A stretch of 64,000 nt of DNA, from positions 2,108,001 to 2,172,000 of the forward strand of contig NC_048563.1 of the NCBI RefSeq assembly GCF_902806685.2, written 5' to 3'. The notes below the pieces were generated by a model. It searched no databases. It was not told where the DNA came from and saw only the letters and a program-made list of their open reading frames with translations. Made by a program: the position numbers and the translations under genes. The DNA is from Maniola hyperantus (taxonomy: Eukaryota > Arthropoda > Insecta > Lepidoptera > Nymphalidae). Every line of letters starts with the position of its first letter. Position 1 is the first letter of the stretch. Shown here piece after piece: positions 33,058 through 43,943 of this stretch.

Positions 33058-34521
33058 CTAATGTTTTCCATTGACACCGTTCGTGACTGACTCGTGCATA
33101 CTCTTCAAATGGAATGGAGAGATCGTGAATTCTACGTTCTCAACGATATCCTTCAAATTTTCACCACCGTACGAAAGTAACGGAGAAATCTCCACATCAA
33201 TGTTATCCTCAATAATTCCGCCTGCTTGACGGACATACTTCCTGTGAAGCCTCAACAGATCCTCCCGAGTTGTCGACGGACAGTCTTTCTTAGCCGAATC
33301 AGCGTTCTTCAATGCAGAAAACTCAACGTCTCTCGCTACTTCTAAACATATAAAGTTTTTAGCGAATTCGAACACATCGAAAATAAACTTCTCCATTTTA
33401 ATACCGTTTGGTTCAAACGGTTTCTGTTTAATACCATCTGAATCTACATAGGGTATTTTTTTCTTGGCAACATGGAGTTTTAGTTTCGATTCGTAATCGC
33501 ATATTTTTAGTAAGAATTCGGATGAGAAATAGTGGTTACAGATGTTGCCAGCGGAAAATGTGAGCTGACCATCCGGGTTGCGCCGTTCTGCTGCTTCGTC
33601 AGTAAGCTCCGAGTATTCAACGACTTTATAAAAACCGTTAACTCGACAAACGACTCCTACAGGTTCGCTTGGCATCGATTTCCTCACAACCTTAGCAGCA
33701 CAATCCGCATTTTTCGTCTTACAGTAACCGATGAATACTGGATCTGCAACCTTAATTAAGATATTGTCAACGGAATGTGCATGTAAATGTTTGATACCCC
33801 GTTTAACGATATCGTCCAAAACTCCTTGGCTTTTAAGCGATCTGTAAATCCCTCCGTTACCATCTGGTGCGGACGACAAGTGGTGTTTCTCGTCTAGGAA
33901 TATTTTCCCATCGAAATCGAAGCACGGTAGACGTCCTTGTTCGAAGAAAACTATATTTTCTTCGTTCAAACCAAAATAATTATGGTTTTTGAAGAAGTCT
34001 GCTGTAGGTGCGCGAGTATGTTCTGACGTCATGATATACCAGGTGATGTTACCTGCCTTTCCAGTGTGTTCTTCAGCCATTTGTTGGACACGAAAAATTC
34101 TTTCAGCTTGAATTTGGAACAGGGTTTTTCTAGATGGTAATCCAACATCGTACATGCCTTTCGGGTGTCCGAAACCTAATCTTGTCGCCTGACCACCAGC
34201 TAGCAGCAGCACACCAACTTTGCTATCAGAAATCTCTTTAAACCCTATGCTTTCGTAGTCCTGGATCTTAGACTCTGTCAGACCGGGTACAGATTCGTAA
34301 TGCGTTTGAGGAATAGGCTTCAAATCATCATCGATTTTTTCCAAAATAACTTTAGTGGATTCCATCGCCCGATGAAAGATATCGGTCATTTCCGCTAAAT
34401 CTAACTTATTAATTTCACTGGCCAGCTGTTCCCGCTCATCCTGTGTAAGTTCCGGCCAATATTTGACCAAGTGTTCCTGGCCATGGGCCGCCAGGCGGGA
34501 GTAGAGGTCCTCGTAAGACAT
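33058..34521 (-). CDS. UAP1: UDP-N-acetylhexosamine pyrophosphorylase (UAP1; Drosophila mummy orthologue)
   Basis: Makes UDP-GlcNAc from UTP and GlcNAc-1-phosphate in the cytosol, the last step before chitin synthesis, N-glycosylation and GPI anchors in insects. 487 residues in one uninterrupted frame, close to the usual 480-520. The nucleotide-binding signature VLLLAGGQATRLGFGHPKG sits at about 104-122. Other family blocks are SAPDGNGGIYRSL (217-229), HAHSVDNILIKVADP (247-261), EPVGVVCRVNG, FSAGNICNHYF and EPNGIKMEKFIFDVF. The ATG at 34521 is the first in frame and matches the family N-terminus (YSRLAAHGQEHL). The gene is intronless here, unlike every other host gene in the window, so a retrocopy origin or a lineage-specific intronless gene should both be considered. 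The frame is undamaged, so it is presumably functional. Divergent from REXO4. Confidence 0.96.
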   Translation of the reverse strand: MSYEDLYSRLAAHGQEHLVKYWPELTQDEREQLASEINKLDLAEMTDIFHRAMESTKVILEKIDDDLKPIPQTHYESVPGLTESKIQDYESIGFKEISDSKVGVLLLAGGQATRLGFGHPKGMYDVGLPSRKTLFQIQAERIFRVQQMAEEHTGKAGNITWYIMTSEHTRAPTADFFKNHNYFGLNEENIVFFEQGRLPCFDFDGKIFLDEKHHLSSAPDGNGGIYRSLKSQGVLDDIVKRGIKHLHAHSVDNILIKVADPVFIGYCKTKNADCAAKVVRKSMPSEPVGVVCRVNGFYKVVEYSELTDEAAERRNPDGQLTFSAGNICNHYFSSEFLLKICDYESKLKLHVAKKKIPYVDSDGIKQKPFEPNGIKMEKFIFDVFEFAKNFICLEVARDVEFSALKNADSAKKDCPSTTREDLLRLHRKYVRQAGGIIEDNIDVEISPLLSYGGENLKDIVENVEFTISPFHLKSMHESVTNGVNGKH

Positions 34522-35307
34522 AGCTCGCTATCGGAAACTTGCGAGTAACTAATCGGTGTGATATCGAGACCGATCGCGACGATTAGAAAGTATACACTGG
34601 CGGTAACTCGCGGCCGTCCCACTGTTGTTCATTTTCACCATTCTCCCACCACGAATTGAATAAAACACGTCGGCTGGTTTCCTAAATGACAGCTCGCATG
34701 TTTATTTACATATTTTTTAAGGCGAGTTTACATGAGCTTATATTATGTCATTACTTTGCTCTATTAATCAACAGTCACTATCAACCACTATCAACATGCG
34801 CGATAAGTTTTATAAAAAAAATGGTCTAATCTCTGGTCTGTCTATGACAAGGTCAATGACTTCCGGTATTACCATAAATTGCTCTCTAAATCCTACCACT
34901 TTGGTAGAATATAAGTATGAGTTGTAAGTTTGATATAGTAGAATGGTCTGATGAATTGTTAGTGCTTTTAATGATGTTCAAATAACCAATATAGTAATCA
35001 GAGTTGCACATATCTTTAAACCTTTCTATAGGTAGGATTTCTTTAAAGTTACCGTTGTCTATGGCATGTTACGTATCTAGAGCTGAATAGTTCGTTATAA
35101 AATGTCAGTTTCATTATCAAGTCAGTTTTTAGGTTATTTGGGTTATTTGTCTGTGTGTGTCAAATGGGCAATGGTATATTTTTGTTCAGCGAACTGTGTT
35201 ATTTTCTATTAATTATCGTAAACTTTGTGCTAAATATCGTTTACAGTACACTCAGTTACTCGCTATACATTTTAAAAGTTATATTACAACAAACCTTCCA
35301 TGTAAAT
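34522..35307. promoter_or_regulatory. Shared upstream region of UAP1 and REXO4
   Basis: The two genes are head to head, about 0.8 kb apart between start codons, so this stretch must hold both promoters and 5' UTRs and may act bidirectionally. No core motif is assigned with confidence. Confidence 0.5.
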
Positions 35308-37412
35308 ATGACGGAAAAGCCGAAAAAGCGGAAGAGGAACACGCCAAACCAACCTAACCAAACATTTATAAAACGAGTTATCGACGAAAATTGGCAAAAA
35401 TTACTGTCCAGCAACCTCATGGAAGCGAAATCCGAGAAAGTTGAAGATAAAAAAGACCATTTCACCGGTATTTTTCGAAGGGCTCGTAAAAAAAATAATG
35501 ACGTTTCGAATAACGAAAAAAATTTGAAAAGTTTAAATATTAGCAATAAATCGATAAATAATAATACAGAAACGCAGAACGGCGTCTCCAAATGTGAAAC
35601 TCAACATAAAAAGCAACAATCTAGTAGTAAAAACCAAAATAATGATAATAACAAGACTAATAAACTGACTAAATTCATAGCGATGGATTGCGAGATGGTC
35701 GGCGTAGGGTTTGAAGGTGGTGACCACATGCTGGCGAGAGTGTCTTTAGTCAACAAATTCGGCGACTGCATATACGACAAGTTTGTCAAGCCTCGGGAGG
35801 AAGTTGTAGATTATAGAACAAAAATTAGGTGAAATATATAATCCTATTCCATACCCTATGACCTGATACTGTGATTGGACGGCCTAATCACAGCCCGTCC
35901 GCATCCTAATCGGAGGTGGGGGGTTCAATTTTGGGCAAGCATTAATTTTTCAGAGTTATGTGCGAATTAAATATCACTTACTTTAACGGTGACAGAAAAC
36001 ATCGTGAGGAAATCTGCATGCCTGAGTTCTCCATATTATTCTCAAAGGTGTGTGAAGTCTGCCAATCTGCAATTCCGTACACAATACCTATACCTGCTCA
36101 TTCTAAGAGGAGACCTGTGCTCAGTAGTGCGCCAGCAATGGGTTGAGGATGATGATTTGACTGGCAAACAGCAATCCCCAATCTCTCGAATAAGAGGCGA
36201 ACCTATTATATATATCAGTAGCTGCCCTGGTGAACTCCGTACCGCCTGCGGTCCATTCTTTTTCAGGATTGTTTTTTAATTTTTCTCTCTGTAAGAACCA
36301 TCCTCGTACTTCAAGGAATATTATGAAAAAGAATTAGCAAAATCGGTTCAGCTGTTCTCGAGATTTGCGATCAGCAACACATTCAGCGATTCATTTTTAT
36401 ATATAAAGATAACCATTAGGCTATCAGTCTTGATACAAGTATTAATTTGTTTAATTTGAATTCCAGTGGTATTAGGAAAGAGGATTTACTGAAAGGCGAA
36501 GACTTCGCCACAGTACAGAACGAGGTAGCAGAAATATTGAGGGGAAGGATACTAGTCGGCCACTCCTTGAAGAACGATTTGAGTGTACTGTTCCTTTCCC
36601 ATCCCAAGAAGAGTATAAGGGACACATCAAAATACAAACCATTTAGAAAAGTAAGATTTCTTTGTCCAAATTATTAAATTGTATCATTGTTGGATATTTT
36701 ATTTAAATAGTCTTCAATTGCTTTTTTCATGAGCTAGTTTCACAAAAGGAAAAAGGAACCCTTATAGGATCACTTTGTTGTCTGTCTGTCAAGAAACCTA
36801 CAGGGTACTTCCTGTTGACCTAGAATCATGAAATTTGGCAGGTAGGTGGGTCTTATAGCTGGCTTTAGGGGAAAAATCTGAAAACCGTGAATTTGTGGTC
36901 ACATCACACAAAAAAAATTAAATTGTGGTCATAAACTAATAATTAGTATTTTCAATTTTCGAAGTAAGATAATTATATCAAGTGGGGTATCATCTTCTTC
37001 TTCTTCGCTCTGGGCTGGTTTCCGCACTTAAACGTTTCCGTCTGTTGTGCGTTAGTGGGGTATCATATGAAAGGGCTACACTTGTACATTCTAAAACAGA
37101 TTTTTATTTATTTTTAGGTATAATAGTTTTTGATTTATCATGCAAAATGACGATAAAATACGATTGTATTATGGAACCCTCAGTGCGCGAGTCTGACTCA
37201 CACTTGGCCGGTTTTTTCAGGTAACAAAAGGCAGCACCCCATCCCTCAAACGGCTAGCAAAAGAAATCCTAGGCATAGAGATCCAGCACGGCGAACACAG
37301 CTCAGTTGAAGACGCCAAAGCTGTGATGCAGCTGTACTGCACCGTGTGTAAGACCTGGGAGCAAGCGCTCAGTGAGAAGAGAGGCTACAGCAGAAAGTTT
37401 GTGGAGTCTTAG
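35308..37412 (+). CDS. REXO4: RNA exonuclease 4 (REXO4/Rex4), DEDDh family
   Basis: A nucleolar 3'-5' exonuclease of the DEDDh class linked to pre-rRNA processing. Exons are 35308-35828, 36467-36650 and 37221-37412, phases 2 and 0, giving 298 residues. A Lys- and Asn-rich N-terminus (1-120) has basic KPKKRKR for nuclear entry. Motif I is AMDCEMVGVG (Asp127, Glu129), motif II is LVGHSLKNDL (Asp211) and motif III is HSSVEDAKAV (His261, Asp266). VKPREEVVDYRTKI/SGIRKEDL across intron 1 matches the human protein closely. Start chosen at 35308. An upstream in-frame ATG at 35155 would add 51 mostly hydrophobic residues, which I treat as 5' UTR. Intron 1 holds a SINE. Intron 2 is largely a GGTTCCGTACC repeat whose end forms the acceptor. 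Confidence 0.94.
35875..36152 (+). mobile_element. Family-A SINE in REXO4 intron 1
   Basis: Tract cgcatcctaatcggaggtgg, ggggttcaattttggg (eroded B box), gtgacagaaaacatcgtgag and a gatgatgattt-like end. Diverged. It is followed at 36250-36410 by a different repeat (tgttctcgagatttgcgatc). Confidence 0.7.
36745..37216 (+). repeat. GGTTCCGTACCTC repeat in REXO4 intron 2, carrying a nested LINE scrap
   Basis: Runs from aaaaggaacccttataggat to ctcacacttggccggttttt, directly before the REXO4 exon-3 acceptor cag at 37218-37220. It is interrupted by the 60-bp insertion at 36994-37053. Confidence 0.85.
36994..37053 (-). mobile_element. 60-bp LINE 3' end with 13-bp target duplication
   Basis: Reading minus: cacaacagacggaaacgttt, aagtgcggaaaccagcccag, then gaagaagaag. 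This is the same 3' end as the element at 3116-3631. Flanked by agtggggtatcat at 36981-36993 and 37054-37066. Confidence 0.92.
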
Positions 37413-37433
37413 TTAAACAAAACTGTTTTACGC

Positions 37434-37603
37434 GGTGTCCAGCGTGAGCGACGAATACTACGCGACGCGACGCGACACGACGACGCGACGTAATGCGTAT
37501 ACGCCGCAGACTGCCATGTAGGCTGCAAGAACGGTATGCCGTTGAGTTGATCGCGTTCGCAGCGTCGCGTCGCGTAGTAATCATCGCTCACGCAGGACAC
37601 CAG
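37434..37603. mobile_element. Foldback MITE just after the REXO4 stop codon
   Basis: gtgtccagcgtgagcgacga and actacgcgacgcgac at the left are mirrored by gtcgcgtcgcgtagta and atcgctcacgcaggacac at the right, leaving a core of roughly 80 bp. It starts 22 bp after the stop codon, so it probably lies in the REXO4 3' UTR. Confidence 0.8.
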
Positions 37604-37902
37604 GTCACAGTTCACGACTGTTAGGGAACTTTTACAAAACGTCGACAGAGTGAACTAAGTTAGAAAACTCTCAGTTTGATCCTGACGGCGATCAGCGACG
37701 TAAAATCAAAGAAAATTAGGACTACTTTAGGGCTACCTGTGTCAAATGTTACATTCTTGCTAGTAACGTCGAGTCTTCGAGTTAAATGCGTCAGATGCAC
37801 GAACATTTGACGCTAGGTGTTCTATGAGTTAGTCGCCTACTTTTCTTTGATTTGATTCACCATAGCCTAATATTTGAGATGTCGTTGATTCAGTGTTCTA
37901 TA

Positions 37903-38049
37903 AGTCCCATGAAGAACCATGTCTCATTAACATCGAAATGACGTCAATTGACTGACGTATTAAATATAAAATATACCAAGCTCGAAACTTCAGTCTAGTG
38001 CTGACGTCACTAAAACGGCGGCCACGCGCGTAAGCAAATTTGCGGGACT
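37903..38049. mobile_element. AGTCCCGCAAATTGC MITE, copy 3
   Basis: agtcccatgaagaaccatgt at the left, aagctcgaaacttcagtcta and gtgctgacgtcac inside, gcaaatttgcgggact at the right. Confidence 0.7.
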
Positions 38050-38109
38050 TTTAAAAGCTGCATTTTTTATTTATAAGTTCTACAAAACATTTTTTTTAAT
38101 TCTTATGTT

Positions 38110-38510
38110 CTGGGTACAAATGATAAATCCGAAAGTGGGTTTGTTTGTTGGTTGGCCTTCAATCGACATGATTTTTTGCATGGGTATATTATAAGACCTG
38201 GAGAGTGACATAGGCTACTTTTTATCCTAGAAAATCAAAGAGTTCCCACGGCATTTTTAAAAACCTAAATGCCCGCAGACGAAGACGCGTGCGTCAGCTA
38301 GTGTGAATTATTTATAACTAGCTGATGCCCCCGCCTTCGTACGCGTGGATTTTTTTAAAAATCCCGTAGGTATAAAAAGTAGCTTATGTCACTTTCCAGG
38401 TCTTAAACTATACGCATGCAAATTATCACGTCGATCCGTTCCTCTGTTGCGGCGTGATTGAAGGACAAACCAACAAACAAACACACTTTCGCATTTGTAA
38501 TAGGGGTAGT
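38110..38510. repeat. Two GATGCCCGCGA-family repeats in opposite orientation
   Basis: One copy ends gcgtcagctagtg near 38303. The other begins actagctgatgcccccgcc near 38318. Together they could fold into a large imperfect hairpin. Confidence 0.65.
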
Positions 38511-38658
38511 GATGAAATACAATACAATTTTTTCTTCTTTTGATTTAGGATGAGTTTGTTGATAAACTTGCATTCTTTCTAAAGAATCGGCAAAGAAATT
38601 TAAAGTTTCTTAGTACAACAAGAGTTATTACCGATGATTAAAAGTTCTCCTATTTTTA

Positions 38659-39079
38659 GGGTTCCGTACCTCAAAAGGAAAATCGGAACCCTTATAGGAT
38701 CACTTTGTTGTCTGTCTGTCTGTCAAGAAACCTACAGGGTACTTCCCGTTGACCTAGAATCATGAAGTTTGGCAGGTAGGTAGATCTTATAGCTGACATT
38801 TGGGAAAAAATCTGAAAACCGTGAATTTAGAGTTAGATCACACAAAAAAAATTAAATTGTGGTCATGAACTAATAATTAGTATTTTCAATATTCGAAGTA
38901 AGATAACTATATCAAGTGGGGTATCATATGAAAGGGCTTCACCTGTGCAATCTAAAACAGATTTTTATTTATTTTTATGCATCATAGTTTTTGAATTATC
39001 GTGCAAAATGTCGAAAAAATACGACTGTAGTACGGAACCCTCAGTGTGCGAGCCTGACTCGCACTTGGCTGGTTTTTTT
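38659..39079 (+). repeat. GGTTCCGTACCTC repeat copy
   Basis: Complete head (agggttccgtacctcaaaag) and tail (ctgactcgcacttggctggt). Followed by short AT-rich sequence with an aataaa at about 39170. Confidence 0.75.
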
Positions 39080-39282
39080 TAATAATATTGTAAAGCTCTA
39101 GATCCTTTGTGAAGCATGTTCTAAACTTTTGTATTGTGATTTGTGAAGTGAATGCATGAATGAACTTTATAATAAACATATTTTTGCTAAACGAGTGTTT
39201 ATTTTATTTATTTTAATTTCTGAAAATAGATAGAATTACAATCCAATCTTCAACAAGTCGACGATAGTTCAAGCCACGCTTT

Positions 39283-39497
39283 TGGAACTGCGCGAGATAT
39301 GACCCGCAAATTGCCGCAGGGTACAGTGCGACAAGGCTCTCTTGGCACTTGAATGACATTGGCAGGGGGGCGCTGTTGGAGAACAAAGGCATAGAATACT
39401 CCTATGGAATATTCAAACAAGAACAAAGGGGACATTTTGACGGTAACGTTAGTTCCGATTTTCGCCACGCGCCAAGATAGCCTTGTCGCACTGTACA
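39283..39497. mobile_element. Foldback MITE with GTGCGACAAGGC ends, complete copy
   Basis: gtacagtgcgacaaggctct at the left is mirrored by agccttgtcgcactgtac at the right. The interior carries gcgctgttggagaacaaagg and ggtaacgttagttccgattt. Confidence 0.8.
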
Positions 39498-39626
39498 TGA
39501 ATTTATACACGATCTTTTTTGTATCGAAACTTTTTTTAAAACAAACAACTCAACCAATAAAATAAAATCTCTATAACTCACTTGTGAATAATAGCAATGA
39601 AAAAGTCAGTTTGATTATAGGTGTCA

Positions 39627-39850
39627 CTAGCTTATGCTCGCGACTTCGTCCGCGTGGACTACACAAATTTCAAACCCTATTTCACTCCCTTAGGGGTTTA
39701 ATTTTCAAAAATCCTTTCTTAGCGGATGCCTATGTTTTAATAGCTATCTGCATGCCAAATTTTAGCCCGATTCGACCAGTAGTTTGAGCTGTGCGTTGAT
39801 AGATCAGTCAGTCAGTCAATCCTTTTATATATTTAGTGTAGTAGTAACTA
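39627..39850 (+). repeat. CTAGCTTATGCTCGCGA repeat family
   Basis: Blocks are gcttatgctcgcgacttcgt, ccgcgtggactacacaaatt, agcggatgcctatg and gcgttgatagatcagtcag. Reverse copies lie at 43260-43482 and 46865-47102, in introns of the zinc-finger gene. Confidence 0.7.
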
Positions 39851-40102
39851 ACTGCAGTGAAATTAGAGCCACTTTATGAGCAAGTGTGTTGAAAAAATAT
39901 TTTTATTTTATTCATAGTGTTGCAAGCTTTGGAATTTTATTTCCGTATTTTTATATATTTTTATTTATTTTTAAGTTATCTTTTGTGGCTTTATGTAAAA
40001 CCTAGATTTGAATTGTAAAAAAAATTTTGTACACAGTTGATTACGAATAAATAAATAAAATAAAAAAACTATAACTTGTATATAAAAAGTTGTATATTTC
40101 AT

Positions 40103-40240
40103 TCAGTTATGTACAATATCTATAGGCGGTGGTACATTTGGTGTTAGGTTATTAGCTACATTCTGTTGGAAGTACTGCACTCGGTTCGCCAGTTCGATTC
40201 CCGGGTAGGGCTCCGGCTTCTTCGTGGTTACGCGTGGCTG
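40103..40240 (-). CDS. Proposed last exon of the ZAD zinc-finger gene
   Basis: Reading minus, ctcttcaacag is followed by QPRVTTKKPEPYPGIELANR, VQYFQQNVANNLTPNVPPPI and DIVHN, then TGA. A donor (TTCAAG/gtaaaa) at 41709/41710 in the last finger exon joins it in phase 0. The alternative is read-through of that donor to a stop at 41632, adding 25 mostly Lys-rich residues encoded partly by a 12-base A run, which looks intronic. I prefer the spliced form. Confidence 0.7.
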   Translation of the reverse strand, partial: QPRVTTKKPEPYPGIELANRVQYFQQNVANNLTPNVPPPIDIVHN

Positions 40241-43200
40241 CTGTTGAAGAGAAAAAATAATATTAGAAAACCAGGAAATTTCCAAAAAATGTTGAATCAT
40301 TGTCACCCTAGTTTGTTAAGATAAACACATATTATAAATGCGAAAGTGTGTTTGTTTGTTGGTTTATTGGTTTGTTGGTTTTATAGATTAACATTTTTAA
40401 AAATCCCGTGGGTAGGTACTCTTTGATTTTCCGGGATAAAAGTAGCCTACGTTACTGTCCAGGTCTTTAACTAAAATCACGTCGATCCGTTGCACCCCTC
40501 GCGCCTCTCTACCCGCCTTCTACACTCCGGTCCCGCAGTCGGAAAATACGTCGTACTGCGACGTGATCCCGCTGCATGCACGGCTGCCGTCGCCATTTTA
40601 TTTTAATTTCGTGAAATCTCTTAAAGATATTATTCTAAATGAAATGATACAAACTTACAAAGGGCAATTTTGGTCTAAATGAAATACTTGAGATGACGAA
40701 CCATTTTATTTTGATAACGATTAATATACTATGATAGTAAAAACACCTTCGAAAGTAAAGCTTTGTTTTAGACCACATTTGAAAATCATGAAAATGGTTA
40801 TTGTGAGCCAACCGTAAAAGATAGATATATGCTAGCGCGGACTTTTTTTTAGTGCTGTTTAAGAGGAACAATTGCACAGAACATTGTTTTCGTGTAAGTT
40901 TAACTATTTACGCAGAAGCTCACAGATGAGACTTTTTTCACATTATCAGAACATTGTTTTCGTAAGGATCTCTAATTTTTTGAAAATAAAATATAGCCTA
41001 TGTCACTCAGGAATAATGTAGCTTTCTACTGGTGAAAGATTTTTCATAATCGGTTCAGTAGTTCCGGAGATTACCCCCTACAAACAAACTTACAAACATT
41101 ACCTCTTTATAATATTATAGTATAGATTTTTAACCGACTTCCAAAAAGGAGGTGGTTCTCAATTCGGCCCGTTTTTTTTTTCGACTTTTTAGGGTTTCGT
41201 ACCTCAAAAGGAAAAACGGAACCCTTATATGATCACTTTGTTGTCTGTCTGTCTGTCAAGAAACCTACAGGGTACTTCCCGTTGACCTAGAATCATGAAA
41301 TTTGGCAGGAAGGTAAATCTTATAGCTAACATTTGGGGAAAAATCTGAAAACCGTGAATTTAGGGTTAGATCACACAAAAAAAATTAAATTGTGGTCCTG
41401 AACTAATAATTAGTATTTTCAACTTTCGAAGTGAGATAACTATATCAAGTGGGGTATCATATGAAAGGTCTTCACCTGTGCATTCTAAAACAGATTTTTA
41501 TTTATTTTTATGCATTATAGTTTTTGAATTATCGTGGAAAATGTGAAAAAAATACGACTGTAGTACGGAACCCTCATTGCGCGAGCCTGACTCGCACTTG
41601 GCCGGTTTTTTTTAAAATGTTAACATTAAATTTATTTCTTTTTCGATTTTTTCCTGGTTTCTGGACCGATTCTCATTTTTTTTTTTTCAAAAAACCTTTT
41701 GACTTTTACCTTGAATCGTTTAGTGTAGTGCATCATCTTGATGTGCTTGTATATGCTGGTCTGCCAGCTAAAGGTGGCCGCACACAGTGGACACTTGAAG
41801 CTTTTCGCCTCGGAGCGGTTGGTGTGCATCGCCCACACGTGGCCCTTCAGCCGCTTTACAGTCTGGGAAACACAAAAAAAAATCAAATAGTTGTTTATGT
41901 GGCAAGTGCGGAAAGTTGAATATTATCACCATGAGAGCACGGTCCCGGTTTAAGAATGTGATAGCCCCATATCTTCCAGTGGAAATCGTAAAAGGCGACG
42001 AATGGATAAGCCGTATGGGGGCGGTTCTGAATGTATTCACCAACAAAAGCATTCCCAAGGAGGGTTGACGTCAGGCGGCCGGCTGTAAAACATTATGCCA
42101 AATGCCACCTATAAGTCTGGAAGAAAGCCTTTGAGCCTCAATAGCTCAACGGGTAAAGGAGTGGACTGAAAACCGAAAGGTCGACGGTTCAAACCCCGCC
42201 CGTTGCACTATTGTCGTACCTACTCCTAGCACAAGCTTTACGCTTAGTTGGAAAGGAAAGGGGAATATTAGTCATTTAACATGGGTAATATTCTTAAAAA
42301 GAAAAAAAAGAAAAGGAGGGTTGACATCATGCAGGTAGCTGGTTGTAAAACATCATGCCAAATCACCAACATTAAATATATCTGAAAGAAAGACATGTTG
42401 TGCCGATCTCACATAGCGTGGGATAAAGGACAAGAAGATCAACCCATGATCGGCCCACTACTTAGCACAGGTCTCTTCTCATAATGAGAAGCGTGATTTT
42501 TTTTTAAAGAATATTAGCCATGTTAAATGTCTAATATTCCCCTTTCCTCTCCAACTAAACGTCAAGCTTATGCTAGGAGTAGGTACGACAATAGTGCAAC
42601 GGGCGGGGTTTGAACCGTCGACCTTTCGGTTTTCAGTCCACTCCTTTACCCGTTGAGCTATTGAGGATCTAATATTAATTATAGATGAGGCACAAATTTT
42701 CAAATATTACCGCACTAGTGTGATTATTGCACAGCTTTGCACGCATGTGTGGTAAAGTAGGATCTACTTTTTTATATTTTTGATAGCTCTTATAAGACAA
42801 ACACAGCTTTCGTCATAATATAATTACCATTTCCTTTCAAGACTACCGTCAAACTTCAGTATTACCAAACCACTTCATAAGATTACCAAATCACTTTATA
42901 AAATTTTCTACAGATCTCGAACTGACGCTCTCCGTCGGGTTTTGTCTTGTTTAGTATTCGCCGAATAATAGAATCAGTATTAGTTTTGTAAAAGTAGTAG
43001 GTATAAGTTGCATCAATACTCAAAAGATTACTGCACCTTCGCATAAAATAACAATTCTCATCCTCCCTCACAATATGTATTACCAACTCACTTCAGACGA
43101 TTACTATCTCATCTCATAATATTACGACATACCTTATAAGATTTCCCACAGATCTCGCATAGATGCTCCCCGTCGGGTTCCCTCTTGTTTTTGCCCTCAT

Positions 43201-43906
43201 GTATATTGTTCATATGCGCCACCATTATTTTCGCTGTTTTGAAAGGCTGCAAAATTAATCTAAATGTATAAAAGGAAAAGGTGACTGACTGACTGACTGA
43301 TCTATCAACGCACAGCTCAAACTACTAGACGGATTGGGCTGAAATTTGGCATGCAGATAGCTATTTTGACGTAGGCATCCGCTAAGAAAGGATTTTTTAA
43401 AATTCAACCCCTAAGGGAGTGAAATAGGGGTTTGAAGTTTGTGTAGTCCACGCGGACGAAGTCGCGAGCATAAGCTAGTAGGGTAATAGGAACAAGGGTG
43501 TTACCTTGAAGCAAACGGTACACTGGTATTTGATAACCTTCAGATGTTCCCAATCAATATGGTCGTGCATACACCAGCGCGTCGCGAACTTTTTACCGCA
43601 AAAGTGACAAGCGTGACTGCAAACAATTAAACAATAGTTATTTATCGCACAAGGGCTCAAAGTAGCAAGTTACAGTCGATGCGCAAATTAAGGGATTAAC
43701 CAATCGTAAAGGATTCAAATAGCGTGTAGTTTAATTAGAAGAAAATTAAACTTACGTAACGTTTTTAATTTGAAAACAACAAAATACCAAACTGATCTTC
43801 ACTAGTGCGATGTTATATTATCATCGAGGTAATAGTTTAGTTTTGACAGCTTTCTAAAAGAGCCATTTTATGAGCAAAACAAAGGATTTTTGAAAATTCA
43901 ACGTCT

Positions 43907-43943
<37 letters not shown>

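Noticed and set aside
41632..41709. Lys-rich C-terminus of the ZAD protein by read-through
   Set aside because: Preferred model uses the good donor at 41709/41710. The read-through contains a 12-base A run and looks intronic. Kept only as an alternative in the findings.
42131..42206. tRNA-like sequence with a Phe-type anticodon loop
   Set aside because: A and B boxes are present, but the ends do not pair into an acceptor stem, and the sequence continues into a retroposon body repeated in inverse nearby. It is a SINE head.
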